A stretch of DNA of 64,000 nucleotides from Plantago major (GCA_026545765.1 CM048840.1:24494765-24558764); one strand, 5' to 3'; shown: positions 11,385 to 23,790, counted from the first letter of the stretch. Numbers and translations are program-made. The notes: a model not told the origin generated them from the letters alone.

Positions 11385-12092
11385 ATGGATATTGGTCATC
11401 ATCACAAGTTCCAGGCTAGCTCCAACTGGGTTCATCAGCCATACAACATGGCAATGGATGCTGCTGGCAACATGCTTGATCATGGCCAAAACCACCACCA
11501 TGAAATCAACCCTTTTGGCTACAGTCAGTGGCCTAATTACAACCCTAATCTCCAAAACCAACTCTCTGCAGAAAACCCTCTTGAGGAGGGTGGTTTCAAG
11601 CTCAATATCGGGGATCAAGAAGACGATCCTGAAGAGGAGCTCGGCGCCATGAAGGAAATGATGTTCAAGATTGCTTCAATGCAGCCGGTGGACATCGATC
11701 CGGCCACCATACGCAAGCCGAAGAGGCGGAACGTGCGCATTAGTGACGATCCGCAAAGTGTCGCGGCTCGCCACCGTCGTGAGAGGATAAGCGAGAGGAT
11801 TCGGATCCTGCAGCGCCTCGTCCCTGGAGGGACGAAATTGGACACTGCTTCCATGCTCGATGAGGCGGTTCGCTATGTCAAGTTCTTGAAGAAGCAAATT
11901 CGTGTTCTCGGCACCAATCAGTACGAGCCAGGTGGCTCGGTGCCGAATGTGGGACCCAGTTCGGCCTCGCCCGAGGACTGGCTCGCGGCCGGGGTCACGA
12001 GTTCCTCCTCTATGGCGAATGTAGGCACCTCGTACGACTTGTTCGGAGGTAACAATGTGACTCATGATCATGGTCCGGTTTGCTTTAATTAA
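11385..12092 (+). CDS. HEC: HECATE-type bHLH transcription factor
   Basis: A single-exon nuclear transcription factor of 235 residues. Residues 84-112 carry the acidic EEELGAMKEMMFKIASMQ and PVDIDPATIRKPKRRNVRIS blocks that precede the bHLH in HECATE proteins. Residues 122-172 are the bHLH: basic region AARHRRERISERIRILQRL, loop VPGGTKLDTA, second helix SMLDEAVRYVKFLKKQI. The N-terminus is His/Asn-rich and the C-terminus Ser/Gly-rich and low in complexity. Known HECATE factors act in gynoecium (transmitting tract, stigma) development, meristem control and phytochrome signalling, dimerising with SPATULA and other bHLH proteins; that role is inferred from family. The sequence is closest to HEC3 by the AMKEMM...PVDIDP block. 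The ATG at 11385 follows a conserved leader and is the first in frame. Confidence 0.93.
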   Translation: MDIGHHHKFQASSNWVHQPYNMAMDAAGNMLDHGQNHHHEINPFGYSQWPNYNPNLQNQLSAENPLEEGGFKLNIGDQEDDPEEELGAMKEMMFKIASMQPVDIDPATIRKPKRRNVRISDDPQSVAARHRRERISERIRILQRLVPGGTKLDTASMLDEAVRYVKFLKKQIRVLGTNQYEPGGSVPNVGPSSASPEDWLAAGVTSSSSMANVGTSYDLFGGNNVTHDHGPVCFN

Positions 12093-14615
12093 GTACCCTA
12101 ATAAGTCCTTTGGCGATGATCGTTAATGAATAACTATATATGTATTAGTCTATGACTATATATGTGTGTCATAAATAGCAAGAACATGGATGTAATTAAG
12201 TACATATATGTTTTGTACTTAGTTAATTGTGATAATTATTATCCAATATATATGGAAAATAATGGATTAATGTGCAACAATTTGTATAATTAACCGTATA
12301 AATATAATGAGATTATAAAATGTTGTACCATAAACAAAATCGAAATTACTGAATTGATGCATGTGTGAGAAGAAAGGGTTTGTTAGGATATTGTTGACTA
12401 AAGAGGCATTGGAATAATCACGAAACGGTTAGCAGCTCATTGAATTACGTGCCTATATAGCTCCAATACAATTTATTTGTTTGTAATATTCATATATATA
12501 TACAAAACAAGGTTTTTGTCCTTCTTCGAAAAAATAAAGTGTCTTTGGTCTGATTCCTTGTGTGGAATGCAATAAATTAAAAAAGGTGATGTAATATAAA
12601 TATAAACATATAATTTATAGGTACACAAAAATATGATTACTTTGTCACGCAATTGCAAAGATAACGTATGCAATATACCTATAGGTTTTTCTCCTTTTAT
12701 TTTAGCATTGTTGACAATTGACATGTTAATTGAAGGAGTAGTTTTTTTTTTTCCCTCTGGTTTCATGATGACTTGGATGAAACGGTCAAGATTCAAGACA
12801 AATGATGATATGTTATGAATCCAATTTATTTTTTCCAATGTTTACATTGTGTAAATAGAAGTGAATATCATCACCGATTAAATTGAATACAATCGTGTTT
12901 TGTTTTTCCTTGTAAACTTGCAAGAAAAACAAGTAGCAAAGCAACAAATTGATATTGATGATGAATGCCTTTTGTTTTTTCCTTACATTGGAATCCGTGT
13001 GAGGTGTAAATCTCCAAGTTCACGTAAGCCATGTAAATCACACCAAATGCAACTAATTCAAATTCAATATTTATAAAATGAGAATCGGGTTTTGTGGTTT
13101 GCATGAGTATGTGTAATAGTACTCCAAAGTACAATTGGCAATTAGGAGTGTAATTGAATTCACATCATCATGTAGGGGTCGTGTAAGCTTTTAGTGAGTA
13201 GATTGGAGGTGAAAATGTGAAAAGATTTCTCCCCTTATAATGAACTTCATTGGAACTCTAAATTGCTAAAAATGTGTAGTACTCCAATCAATATTTACAT
13301 TTAGAACATATGCAATTTTCTTCGTTAAATTTTGTGTGTCCATATTATTATGCATCACACCGTGAACACAATATGTTTAAGTATAATATTACATCGACAT
13401 TTAACATACACATAGATCCTATCATATCCTGAAACCCGGTTATCCTACTTTTATCTCTATAAATTTGTATTAGAGTCTGAAAATGGAAATTACTAGGCGT
13501 TTATGATTAAATATAATGTGTAAATACTATAATGTAAAACGTGATAAAATAGTATGTATTAAAACCGTGACATGACATGTGTTCAAATTGAAACATGAAA
13601 ATATAACCGATTCACGAACATTGAAGAATGTTTAAAGACCCGTATAACATGGAATATTTCGAAATGTAACATAATGGATAAACAATGATGTGACTCGGGA
13701 ATGGTCACTTATCCACGACATTCTTTATTGCTTATGACAGCTCGGTCGCATCACCTAAAAGACAAGAATCAGTCGAATCTACCTGACTTTGCAAATTCCA
13801 TGCACATTTAAGGTTCTCTTTTCATGGCTTTTATAACTTTCAACTAATTAGCATTATGCATGAGGGTTTTTATTTTATTTTTTTTTATGCATGAGGTTAA
13901 TGCCAAGGAAGCTATGTACTAACTTCACTTGGCAATTAGCATAAAAAAGTTAACTCGGCTTAAATTATTTGAATCTGATGATTATACGGGACATGATTAA
14001 ATAGCGTGACTAATGATAGAATCAACGGTAACTTTTTCACTAAACCTGCCAATGTAACAGTATCTGTCCTAAGCTAATGAAATGCTGGTTAGAAGTTAGA
14101 AGTTAGAACTTAGAAGGGAAACATAAAGCAGCAGTTTCTATGAATACATTGCAGAATTTGCACATGATTAGGCATATTCGAGGCGGGGTCACCAACTAAC
14201 ATCGATCATATCTCGACAGCATAGCTAATTTCTGACACGAACGACTCACAGAAACAGAAGGAAATTTGTCGATACACAGTAATCATAAAGGGATGGTTCT
14301 CCATTTCACAGAAGAGTTGAGATTTCTAGTCTTGGAGTTGGACATGTAACAATACAAATACAACAAACCCATAGTACCAGTCAGGTCATCTATGCTGAAT
14401 ACAAAACCAGAAACTCATAAATTGACTTGGCTTCCAGCCCTCAAAATTTTAATCGAACCCCTTTCCTACGCCTATCCGAAAAAAGAAAGTCCTATATATG
14501 TCTGCAAGTGATGCAGCATTTGCATATCATTATGCACACTCCTAGAGTGAAGAAACGAACTCAATTCAATACGTTTCTTGGTCTAAAGATGCATAAAAAT
14601 GTAGTATGACAAAGC
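12093..14615. other. Intergenic between bHLH and GAR transformylase genes (convergent)
   Basis: It holds the 3' untranslated regions of both genes and AT-rich spacer. Open frames at 12473-12838 and 12871-13134 show no family features. There is a short TTAGAAGTTAGAAGTTAGAAC microsatellite-like run near 14092-14115. Nothing else is supported. Confidence 0.5.
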
Positions 14616-16885
14616 CTATGTATAATTATCAAGATTTTCCTTGCTCTGGATGAGAGGGACGCCATCATCTCGCCAGATGATCCGATCCTCACATAAAGCT
14701 GAAGCTACTTCAACGTATAACTTATGTTCCTGGTAACAATTAAGTCAAAGGGTTGTAAATATTCAAGCAGCTAGAACAAGCATATGATTTCTCAAATTTC
14801 AGTTTAGCCAATCTTGTGATGTTCAATAGCTTAGTTCAAGTATGATAGACCTGATGAAGGACTCTTGTGGCCAGCTCCTCAGCTGTATCATTAGCAAGCA
14901 CGGGAACTACCCTTTGAGCTAAGATTCGACCTGTATCATACTCCTCATCGACATAATGGATTGTGGGACCAGAGTACCTATATACACATCACACCATGAT
15001 CATAGGAATGCTTTAAGGTTTTAAAATTGACAGAGAGAGACAGAAGAAGATACGATAAAGTGAAGACATTGACACAGAAATTCAATTATCAAGGCCTGAT
15101 AATCATCACTTAAAACAAATGCTCATGGAGAGATTTTTAAAAAAAAAGATAACTTTGTGTAGAAGATGTGAAAATCTTAAGAGAACATAGCAGAGAAAGT
15201 AATATCCAGAGACTTTAAGATATGATAGTTACACCGGTTAGAAGCACAGCATTATTAAGTTTCAATGACTAAGTTACACCAAATGGCTCAAACTAGCAGC
15301 TACGTAAATGGAATAGCTTCTCCACTGACAAAAGCTAGCACGGAACTAGAAGAAGATACGAAACAGTACACTTCCGTAAAGCAACCCCATATTCTTTTTT
15401 AGGTAAGAATCTTTTACTTCCAGCCAATTTTAGGAGCTGAAGACATGGTCTTCTTAGCACAAGAAAACAATTGACTATGCATACAGAATGACCACATCGT
15501 ACACATCAGAGGCATTACATTATAAACAAAAGGTTATTGGGACAAGAAAAGGCATTATCTCATGTCATGATTTGAAAAGCAAAATTGAAAAGATGAACAC
15601 ACACAGCAGAAGCAAGAACACACCTAGCTCCAGAAGCAATGACTGCTTTATGCACCTTCATGCCATAGTACCCTTTCCCACCAAAGGCTGGAAGAAGTGA
15701 TGGATGAATATTCCATATGGATTTTGGATAAGCTTGGATCAACTCAGCCGGAATCAGCTTCAGATAACCAGCTAAAAGGATGAAGTCAACCTTGTAGGAT
15801 CTGCGCAGATGGTATAAAAAGAATAAATATAAAGTAAACTGGTGCAAACATGACCATAAAATGCAATACCACCAACAATGTCCTATAGTCTGATAGACAA
15901 GGATTGCTAATGTTACAAGGAAGTCAGCCTTGCAAAATAGAACAAAGAACTTGTACAACTCATACTTCTCGACAATCATCACTTTTGTAAGTACCATTTA
16001 ACCATGAAAACACAACCAGAGAAGAAAGTAATTCAGACTTGCAGTACATGTTCCCTTATCAGCTAAAATCTAAGAAAGCAGCACCAAATGTATCGCAAGG
16101 ATGACACGCTCACCAGTTACAATTCGCTTCCCTTCTACTATGTATTCAAAGACACGAGAGAATAAAATGGAACATAATGCAATCCAACTCAATGATGCAG
16201 AGCTAGAAGCACTGATCAAGCTCCTCGAGGAGCATCAACAGATAAGTAAATACTTTTAAGTATGATCTGACCTTAGTGCAGTCACAAGGTCACCTCCAGA
16301 AAACACATCTTGTGCACCTTTCTTTTTCGGAAAAACAATAACAGGGATGTTCTTATCACGCGCAAAATCCGCACCTCCGCAATCTGCAAAATCGAGTCCC
16401 ATGTAGATAAATCAAGATCACACAATAATGTAGACAAAGTTGGAAACTTTAACCAAACAAGAAGCATCGAATGTGTGCAATTAACTAAAAGAACAGTAAA
16501 TCAGCTCGAAACACAGTATACCAGGATTATTGGTGACCAGAACCACAACATCACCATGAACATCTCCGTTAACAGTAGCCTCGTATATCGACTTGAAATT
16601 GGATCCTCCACCTGACACAAACACAGCCAAGTTTTTTCTCCTGGGTTTTAATTTCTCCTCATCTTCTTCTAATTGTAAACTAGAAGCCCCATTTTCTATA
16701 GCAACTTTCAAGACTACATTTTTATGGTTGAAGCTTCTCTTGCTGACTAATTGTGAGGATAAAGAAGGGTGGCGTTTAAGGGAAACCCAATTTGAAGACG
16801 AAGAAGGTGAAATTAATCGGTTTTGAATTGCAAGGTGAGTGGCAGATTGGAAAGAGTGATGGAGAGCAATGGTTTGAGCTTCCAT
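14616..16885 (-). CDS. PUR3: Phosphoribosylglycinamide formyltransferase (GAR transformylase), plastid form
   Basis: The enzyme transfers a formyl group from 10-formyl-THF to GAR, the third step of de novo purine synthesis, in plastids. Exons on the minus strand: 16885-16522, 16383-16272, 15800-15624, 14977-14851 and 14729-14616. Phases match at every junction, giving 297 codons plus stop. Residues 1-80 are Ser-rich and basic with few acidic residues at first, as in a transit peptide. The catalytic domain begins at KNLAVFVSGGGSNF (84-97). Other landmarks are DCGGADFARDKNIPV, the formyl-transfer motif NIHPSLLPAFGGKGYYG (catalytic Asn189, His191) and YVDEEYDTG with the catalytic Asp at 232. All key PurN residues are present, so it should be active. 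Intron 3 is about 650 bp. A Stowaway-like MITE lies about 320 bp upstream of the ATG. Confidence 0.95.
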
Positions 16886-17207
16886 TGGAAATTAGTCTTC
16901 TAAAAACTTTTACAACATTCGAACAAACAGATAACGAGAAAGAACTGATCAATTGATCGAGCTATGGTAATGAATTCAACTCATTGAAATCAAAACGAGT
17001 AAGAAATCAAAATATAAAGACAGAATAAGAAAAGAAAAGGGAAAAGAGCAAAGAGGTATCAGAAAAAGAGGAAGGCAGGCTAGCAGCGGCGAGAAGAAGA
17101 AGGGAAAGCGCGAGTGATGAAAATGGGAGTTTTGGGGATTAAAATTGAAAAGAGTAAAACTCAACGGATGAGATGGTAATTTGGAAGAGAAAAATCCAAA
17201 TGAAATA
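16886..17207 (-). promoter_or_regulatory. Upstream region of the GAR transformylase gene
   Basis: About 320 bp separate the start codon from a MITE end. The part next to the ATG, read on the minus strand, is pyrimidine-rich. I see no clear TATA box, as is usual for housekeeping biosynthetic genes. Confidence 0.35.
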
Positions 17208-17569
17208 CTCCATCGGCCTGATTTCAACTTCCGCATTCCATTTTGAGACGTTCGGTTTTTTCTACTCTGACGTCTTCTTACTGCTCACCAGTCTTTAATG
17301 TGTTATCTGTCTGACATTTAATGCATCTGATGCAATCGTAGACAACATTTAAAAGCGAGGTGATGCGTACGGTAGGGGAAAGGAAACCGGGACGTTGTAA
17401 TTCCAACTTCTCATCCATTAAATGAAAAATCTCTCTCTTACTTTATTCATAATTTCTCATACTTTATTCATAATTTCTCATACTTTATTAGCATTTCTCT
17501 TACTTTATTCACTATTTTCTTAAAATTTGTATCCGGCCCCACATAAAGTTGAAACCAAGACGGAGGGAG
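17208..17569. mobile_element. Stowaway-like MITE, about 360 bp
   Basis: The ends CTCCATCGGCCTGATTTCAA and, reverse complemented, CTCCCTCCGTCTTGGTTTCA are inverted repeats of the CTCCCTCCG type. The left flank is TA and the right TG, so one target base has changed. The interior has three TTTCTC(A/T)TACTTTATT repeats near 17450-17510. Confidence 0.65.
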
Positions 17570-18136
17570 TGTCATTAACTTACTAATTTTACAAAGAAAT
17601 CCATTTTCTCTCATTAATACAAAAAACGTACTTTTGATTTCTACCCTAATAAAAAACAATTCGCACTACATAAAAAAATCGACAATAAGAAACTGCGTTC
17701 AAATTTTTTTTCCTCCATACTTCGGTTTAAAATTTTTGGTACTCTATCAAAGTGGTAGATTTCATAGACTTTCATCACCTCATTTCATCTTTTTGGTGTA
17801 TGATTTTATAAAAACGTACATGTGAGACGTACACGATAGTAATCCGCGTGTCGAAGTTGTTTGATTATATAAAATGAAGTTTAGTATGGATTAAAACTAA
17901 TATTCAGAAAACAAAATAATATTAATCAATAAGTACTGAATTTGAAAGTCTTTGAAATGTTTGAAAAAATTTCCTCTTTATTTATTATATGATGTTAAGA
18001 ACACTGCAAAAAACGTTGGAACTATCTAAAAGTATCAAAATGCTTCTTTCTTTTTCAAGAATTTGAAACTAAATTTCAAGGGCATAGTAGCTATATACAA
18101 TTGAGGGGATGACTGATGAGCATCCTGCCTCTAAAA
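17570..18136. other. Intergenic AT-rich sequence
   Basis: No recognisable gene or element between the MITE and the fold-back element. Confidence 0.45.
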
Positions 18137-18144
18137 TTTTATTT

Positions 18145-19645
18145 AGAGAAAATTTTATTTTACACTAAGAACTATTTCGTTAATTTGAAGTTACACTTAA
18201 ACCTTTTTTTTCTTTGATTCGACACCAAAACCTTTTTTAAAATTTTGACATAACACAAAAGTTTTGACGGTGTTAAGTGTCCGTTAGTCATATTTTCAAG
18301 TTACACCGAAATCTTTTCAAAAACTTCCACTCGCTACCAAAACCTTTTCCTGTAATGTCAATTTACACCAATTTACATGGCTTATGATTAAGTTTGTATG
18401 CTATTGCAAATGGTTGTTTTTGTGGTAATGAGGGTCATTGTGGAGAGCGGGTCTGGGGTAAATGATGAGTCTTGTTTTTTTCTATTGCGATAATTTGTAC
18501 GTGCATGTAACATTAGAGAGGAAAAGAAAACCTAAGTCACATGAAATTACTTATGAGTTATGACCATGCCACAAACATTGTAGATACAAAAATCAAACAA
18601 CTCTCTTTAAATGTACATATGGTTACATTAATTTTTAATGTCATGTTCATGTACCAATTCACTCGTTCAAAGAAAAAAAAAAAAAACAAACAAACTTAAC
18701 TAAGAAAACATTATTATCCTCATCTTTATCTCAAAATGTATACATCTGGTCCCTAAATCCAATAAATACTCCTGAAGAAAATAACTATTTTAATTAAGGC
18801 ATTTTTTTTTTTTTTGGTGTCAAACTTCAAGTATTACGTATTCAATGCGTAGCTTTTTCCCCCAACAGACTCGTGCCGATCATTTTTAACTTGGTGATCA
18901 AACTATGAAATGATGTGATGAAATTGTTGAAGATGAAAATTAAAGTAAACTATGAATGATATTGAATAAGTAATACTTGAAATTTGACACACACAAAAAA
19001 AAAAAAAAGATGAGAATTTTGCCTTACAATAGTTATTTTTTCAGGAGTATTTATTGGATTTAGGGACAAGAGGTATAAATTTTGAGATAAAGATGATGAT
19101 AATAATGTTTTCTTAGTTAAGTTTGTTTGTTTTTTTCTTTGAATGAGTGAATTGGTACATGAACATGGCATTATTAATGTAACCACATGTACATTTAAAG
19201 AGAGTTGTTTGATTTTTGTATCTACAATGTTTGTGACACAGTCATAATTAACTCATAAGTAATTTCATGTGACATAGATTTTTTTTCTTCTCTAATGTTA
19301 CATGCACGTACAAATCACAATAGAAAAAGAACACGACTCATCATTTACCCCAATGACCCTCATTACCACAAAAACAACCATGTTCTATATCATACAAACT
19401 TAACCATAAGCCATGTAAATTGGTGTAAATTGACATTATAGGAAAAGGTTTTGGTAGCGAGTGGAAGTTTTTGAAAAGATTTCGGTGTAACTTGAAAATA
19501 TGACTAGCGGACACTTAACACCGTCAAAACCTTTGTGTTATGCCAAAATTTTAAAAAAGATTTTGGTGTCGAATCAAAGAAAAAAAAGGTTTAAGTGTAA
19601 CTTCAAATTAACGAAATAGTTATTAGTGTAAAATAACATTTTCTC
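18145..19645. mobile_element. Fold-back element, 1.5 kb, arms about 690 bp
   Basis: 18145-18846 and 18961-19645 are long inverted copies of each other, separated by about 114 bp. Examples are GACGGTGTTAAGTGTCCGTT (18268) against its inverse AGCGGACACTTAACACCGTC near 19505, and CAATAAATACTCCTGAAG against its inverse near 19043. The termini are AGAGAAAATTTTATTTTACA and, reverse complemented, GAGAAAATGTTATTTTACAC. TTTTATTT flanks both sides (18137-18144 and 19646-19653), an 8-bp duplication as in hAT elements. No transposase is encoded. A transcript would fold into a long, nearly perfect hairpin, a possible small-RNA source. Confidence 0.8.
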
Positions 19646-19653
19646 TTTTATTT

Positions 19654-19945
19654 ATGCAAAGAATTCCCTAAATTGTGGAGGTTGTGATTTGCCTACTAGT
19701 TCAACAGGTTGTAATATTGCACATAAATCGTAAATTTATGTGATTTACCCTTTAAGACCACGGAAATCCAAAAGTTTTGAGGGGACGACACAAAATTTGA
19801 AACTTTAGGGGGGAATTTGAAATATTGCAAACCTGTGTGGGCAATTTGCACAAAGTCATAGGCGTCAACAAATAACAAGATAGAAAAAAAAAAGTAAAAT
19901 AATTCATGTTTAGTAAGAATTGCATCATTTCACTTTCTGACTAGT
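19654..19945. other. Spacer between fold-back element and duplicated HECATE leader
   Basis: Nothing recognised in this AT-rich stretch. Confidence 0.45.
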
Positions 19946-20328
19946 TCGTAAAATAATTCATCGTTCAAGATATACCAAGCTTTTTAACCCACTTTATTCA
20001 AATTCTTCGTTATTCGCTTAAATATAATCAATAGTACGTAGAACAATTCGGAGGAATAAACTGTTTTGGTATGAAATAAGTCAGCTTATACATGCAAAGA
20101 GGGTAGTCACTAAGTTCAACGTTAATAGTATTTTTCCCTTACGTTATTTTCGCTTCCACTAACTTAGTTCCACAACTTCTAAACACCTCTCTTTTTGTCT
20201 TTCTTTATGTCCATCTCCCTTTGAAGCACAATAAAGATTCAAGAAAAGACTGGAGAGAAGAGACTAATATTACAAAATACTAACTAATGTAAAGAGATTA
20301 TTGTAAATTTTAAACCAACCAAATCCCT
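19946..20328 (+). promoter_or_regulatory. Orphan duplicate of the HECATE promoter and 5' leader
   Basis: The segment is colinear with 10874-11330. Shared blocks include TTCGTTATTCGC, AATATAATCAATA, AAACTGTTTTGG, AATAGTATTTTTCCCTTACG, AAGCACAATAAAGATT, GAGAAGAGACTA (GAGGAGAGACTA at the gene) and AACCAACCAAA. Similarity stops just before the place of the HECATE start codon, and no bHLH coding sequence follows. The same-strand copy lies about 9 kb from the gene and about 700 bp upstream of the first TBL copy. Confidence 0.8.
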
Positions 20329-21014
20329 ATTATGCAAAGTTTATGGGCCGCTCTGTAGAAATGTTAAAACTCTATTTGGCCTAAAATTGACCTCTTTTGT
20401 TTTTAGTTTTACCTCCATAATAGCTACTCCCTCCCTATTCTACACAGTTGTCCAAATGCTGTAGAAAATCTGATGCGAGGCATCGTCATCCATTTTCCAC
20501 CCCTTCCATTTCCCTACAATTTCAATTTCATTCAACTGATCCGTTTTCTATTACTCATTCTCACAATAAGATCATCTTACACTCAGATTTTGCAAGCGCT
20601 TGTTTCAAACAATTGAAATCCAAATTAGACACACTTTTCAGAGGTGTATCTACATCGGTGATGCCATGCTCGGTATCTGCCAGATTCGATAACTCTTCCT
20701 TTTGTTATGGCTCGTTTAGGTTAATAATAGTCTTCTTAGTTGCTGTTATATTTTCTTCTCGAATGCGATTAGACTTGTACTCAACTGGCTTCGTTATAGC
20801 ACTTCATTGCAAATTGTATCTGTTGTTGATTGTGTGTAGTTTGTCTGAAGGTGGTGTGCAATTGGTAGAGTAGGATTTAGCATGGTAGTGATTTGTTGCT
20901 TAGTTATGCAGTGTATTCTGAATTTGGGGGTGGGAGGATATAAGGTACATTCGGCTATTTGCTTCCTATCGAAAGTTGTTTTGTTTGAATTTGGGGCTGT
21001 ATATTGACGGGATG
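20329..21014 (+). other. Upstream region of the first TBL copy
   Basis: It contains a 141-codon open frame (20448-20873) with no family likeness; its Phe/Ser-rich composition suggests leader or intron sequence. The 5' leader of the TBL copy probably lies at about 20900-21014. Confidence 0.4.
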
Positions 21015-22862
21015 AAAAGTGTGAATCGAAGTGTTTCGTTTAAACATAGGGCTGCCAGTGTTGGCAGCCCAGGATATTCTAGGAATGGGGTTCCACAGTT
21101 GTTTCGTACTCTAATTGTGATCGGATCATTCGTGTCGTTCTTTTTGGCTGTTGGTTGCGGGTACTTGTATGTGTTGCCTAATCTTACGCATGCATTTTAT
21201 GATCACAAGGATCGGTTTTCCAATGTTGATGGCGATGTTGATACTTGTGATGTGTTTGATGGGAATTGGGTGCCGGATGATGGCTACCCCTTGTATAATG
21301 CTTTTGAGTGTCCTTTTGTAGAGCAAGGTTTCAATTGTTTAGCAAATGGTCGTGTGGATGAGGATTATCTGAAGTGGAGGTGGAAACCCAAGAATTGTAA
21401 TATTCCGAGAGTCAATGTGCAGCATGTATTGGAAAGCTAAGAAATAAAAGAGTTGTTTTTGTTGGTGATTCAATGAGCAGAACACAGTGGGAGTCATTGA
21501 TATGTTTATTAATGACAGGATTGGAAGATAAGAAGAAGGTCTATGAAGTTAATGGGAACAACATAACAAAGCAAATTAGATTCTTAGGTGTAAGGTTCAG
21601 TTACTTCAATTTTACAATTGAGTTCTACCGATCAGTTTTCCTTGTGCAACATAACTGGTCTCCCAAACATGTACCAAGAAGAGTTAGATCAACACTTATA
21701 TTGGACAAGTTGGATGATATCAGTAAGGAGTGGATTGATTCAGACGTTCTTGTTTTTAATTCTGGTCAGTGGTGGGTTCCTGGGAAGATTTTTGGGACGT
21801 AAGCTCGATTTCCCATAACTTATTTTTGTCTTCATGATCTTTCTGCACTCCACCTCAGCAATGTGTCTTTGTTTAAGTTAGTTATATACAAAGTTCCATT
21901 CTATACTTTAATAACCTCTACTTCTCTATAATGTGCATTGAACTGCAGTTGTCTCCTAGCACATTTTTCCAGTCTCCCCTCCCTCATATCTTATTGAAAC
22001 CACATGCATACCACATGTCAAACTTGATGTCAGTTGAACCATTTTTTTTTTTTTTAATCAAGCAATCCTGTAGCTCTTTCTCTCTTTGTATATAACTATA
22101 TATACAGTATGTATGCAACTTTACACTTAGGCATATACACATGATTATGGCTAAACATCCCATTTGTTGATGTGCTTCTTATGTTGCAAATTTTATGTGT
22201 TGACAGGGGATGTTATTTCCAGGTTGGCAATTCGTTGAAGCTTGGAATGTCAATTGCTGATGCTTTCAGAACTGCTTTACAAACATGGGCATCTTGGGTT
22301 GATAATACTATAGATCCAAAAAGGACTCGTGTCTTCTTCCGAACATTTGAACCATCTCACTGGAGGTAGCTTCTTTACATTGGCTGCAGATTTTACGTAT
22401 TCAAATTCTAAAGCTTACTCTCTTGTCGACAATGTCAATTTGAATTTGTTTTTGTCAGTATATTCAAAGTGCCTTATGATACACTATATGTACTCTCATT
22501 CAATGTTGGTGGCGAAAGTATTGCAGTGATGCGTGGAACATTCTTCCCATGCTAAAAATATTTGTATTTTCCTAAAAAAAAGTTGATTTTCCCATTCTTG
22601 TCATTGATGCTAACTTTTCTTTTTTCAAAACAATTTTCATTTAGCTTTTACCCGTCGAAGTTCTATCGTTTGAATGGTGGTCTGTGTTTGTGTCAGGAAT
22701 CTAACTCTACGGCAGTGCGATGTCACCAAGTATCCTCTTACAGAAAGTGGAGGGAGGGATTTTAGTCCATTTTCAGACACAGTATTCCAGGTGGTAAAGA
22801 ATATGACAGTACCTGTTACTGTTGTCCATATTACTCCAATGTCTGCATCCCGAAGTGATGCT
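21015..22862 (+). pseudogene. TRICHOME BIREFRINGENCE-LIKE gene, first copy, broken (5' part)
   Basis: Sister of the intact gene at 45407-48588. Exon 1 spans 21015-21798, exon 2 22207-22365, and exon 3 starts at 22697. It encodes an N-terminal membrane anchor, the TBL domain start (DTCDVFDGNWVPDDGYPLYN), the GDS motif (VGDSMSRTQWES) and FEPSHW. Two lesions are visible. In exon 1 near 21432-21440 one base is missing relative to the sister gene, so the frame meets a TAA just before the NKRVVFVGDS segment. In exon 3, after codons for SASRSDA, a 20.9-kb retrotransposon nest is inserted with the duplication ATGCT (22858-22862). The family are Golgi polysaccharide O-acetyltransferases or related proteins. 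The remaining sequence is well preserved, so the loss looks recent. Confidence 0.88.
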
Positions 22863-23790
22863 TGTAGACGCTCAGAAATCTACAATCGAAATTAGGGTTA
22901 GAGATTGGGGGCACCGACAACCTGCAAGGCAACAATAGCAAACAGAGACGTGAGATTCCGAGGTGACACCGGTGTGGTGCCGACCGAAGGGACTCCGACA
23001 CTCAAGTTAGATGACTGATAGAAGGAGTAATCAAATGAAAGAGATAGAGAGGGAGAGATGGTGGCAAGCGTCGACTTATCCTGTTGGTTGAGTCGGTTCG
23101 GCTACGTGGTGGACAAACACCGGCAGTGGACTAGCTGACCTTACGGGAAGGAGCTAGCTGGCAGTTGTCTGACAGAGATGGATGATGGCGGATGGTTGAA
23201 GGTTGATGATGGATGGTGATGAGCGATGGTGGATGATGGTAGGTGACGGCTGATGTTGATCAGAGAGCTCGAGAGAGATGGAGGCGTGAGAGACTGATTG
23301 CTAGGGTTTTTCGCCGTTAGAATGCGATGCCCTCTACATCTCCTCAGCCTTCTCTATATAACCCACCCATCGTTGGAGTCTGCCCGCGAATCTCGGGGAG
23401 GTTGTTGGAACGGATCAGACCGTGTTTCAAGTATTCAGGAGAATGGAAGTGAGTCAGTTGCTTACTGACTGACTAAGTCAGTCAAGCTACTGGAGTTGGT
23501 TAGTCTGTTAGTCGGTCTTGTTGTGAGTTAGTCATGCAAGGTCGGGCGAGCTGGGTGAGCTAGCTAGCTTGTCAACCAGCTGGAGGGTTGGCAAGGTGTG
23601 AACTAGTCAAGTGGCATGCGGGCTGATTGGCTGCATGGATGACTCAGCTAGGTGGGCTTGCTAACTGGCCTTTCGAGTCCGACTCACGTATGAAGTCAAG
23701 GCGGACTCGTTAATGGATTGTGGGTTGGGCTGTAGCCCTGATGGGCCGATCCGCTAGTCTAGTTGACAAAAGCGAATTTTGGCCAATACA
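22863..23790 (-). repeat. 3' LTR of the Tat element
   Basis: 928 bp, the counterpart of 42800-43721. Read on the minus strand it starts TGTATTGGCCAAAATTCGC and ends GAGCGTCTACA. It includes a patch of GATGG/GATGATGG simple repeats (23176-23240). Confidence 0.93.

Noticed and set aside
11331-12071. Minus-strand and alternative plus-strand frames across the bHLH gene
   Set aside because: Shadows of the HECATE coding frame caused by its higher GC content.
20448-20873. 141-codon open frame before the first TBL copy
   Set aside because: No protein family recognised; it is probably leader or intron sequence of the TBL copy.
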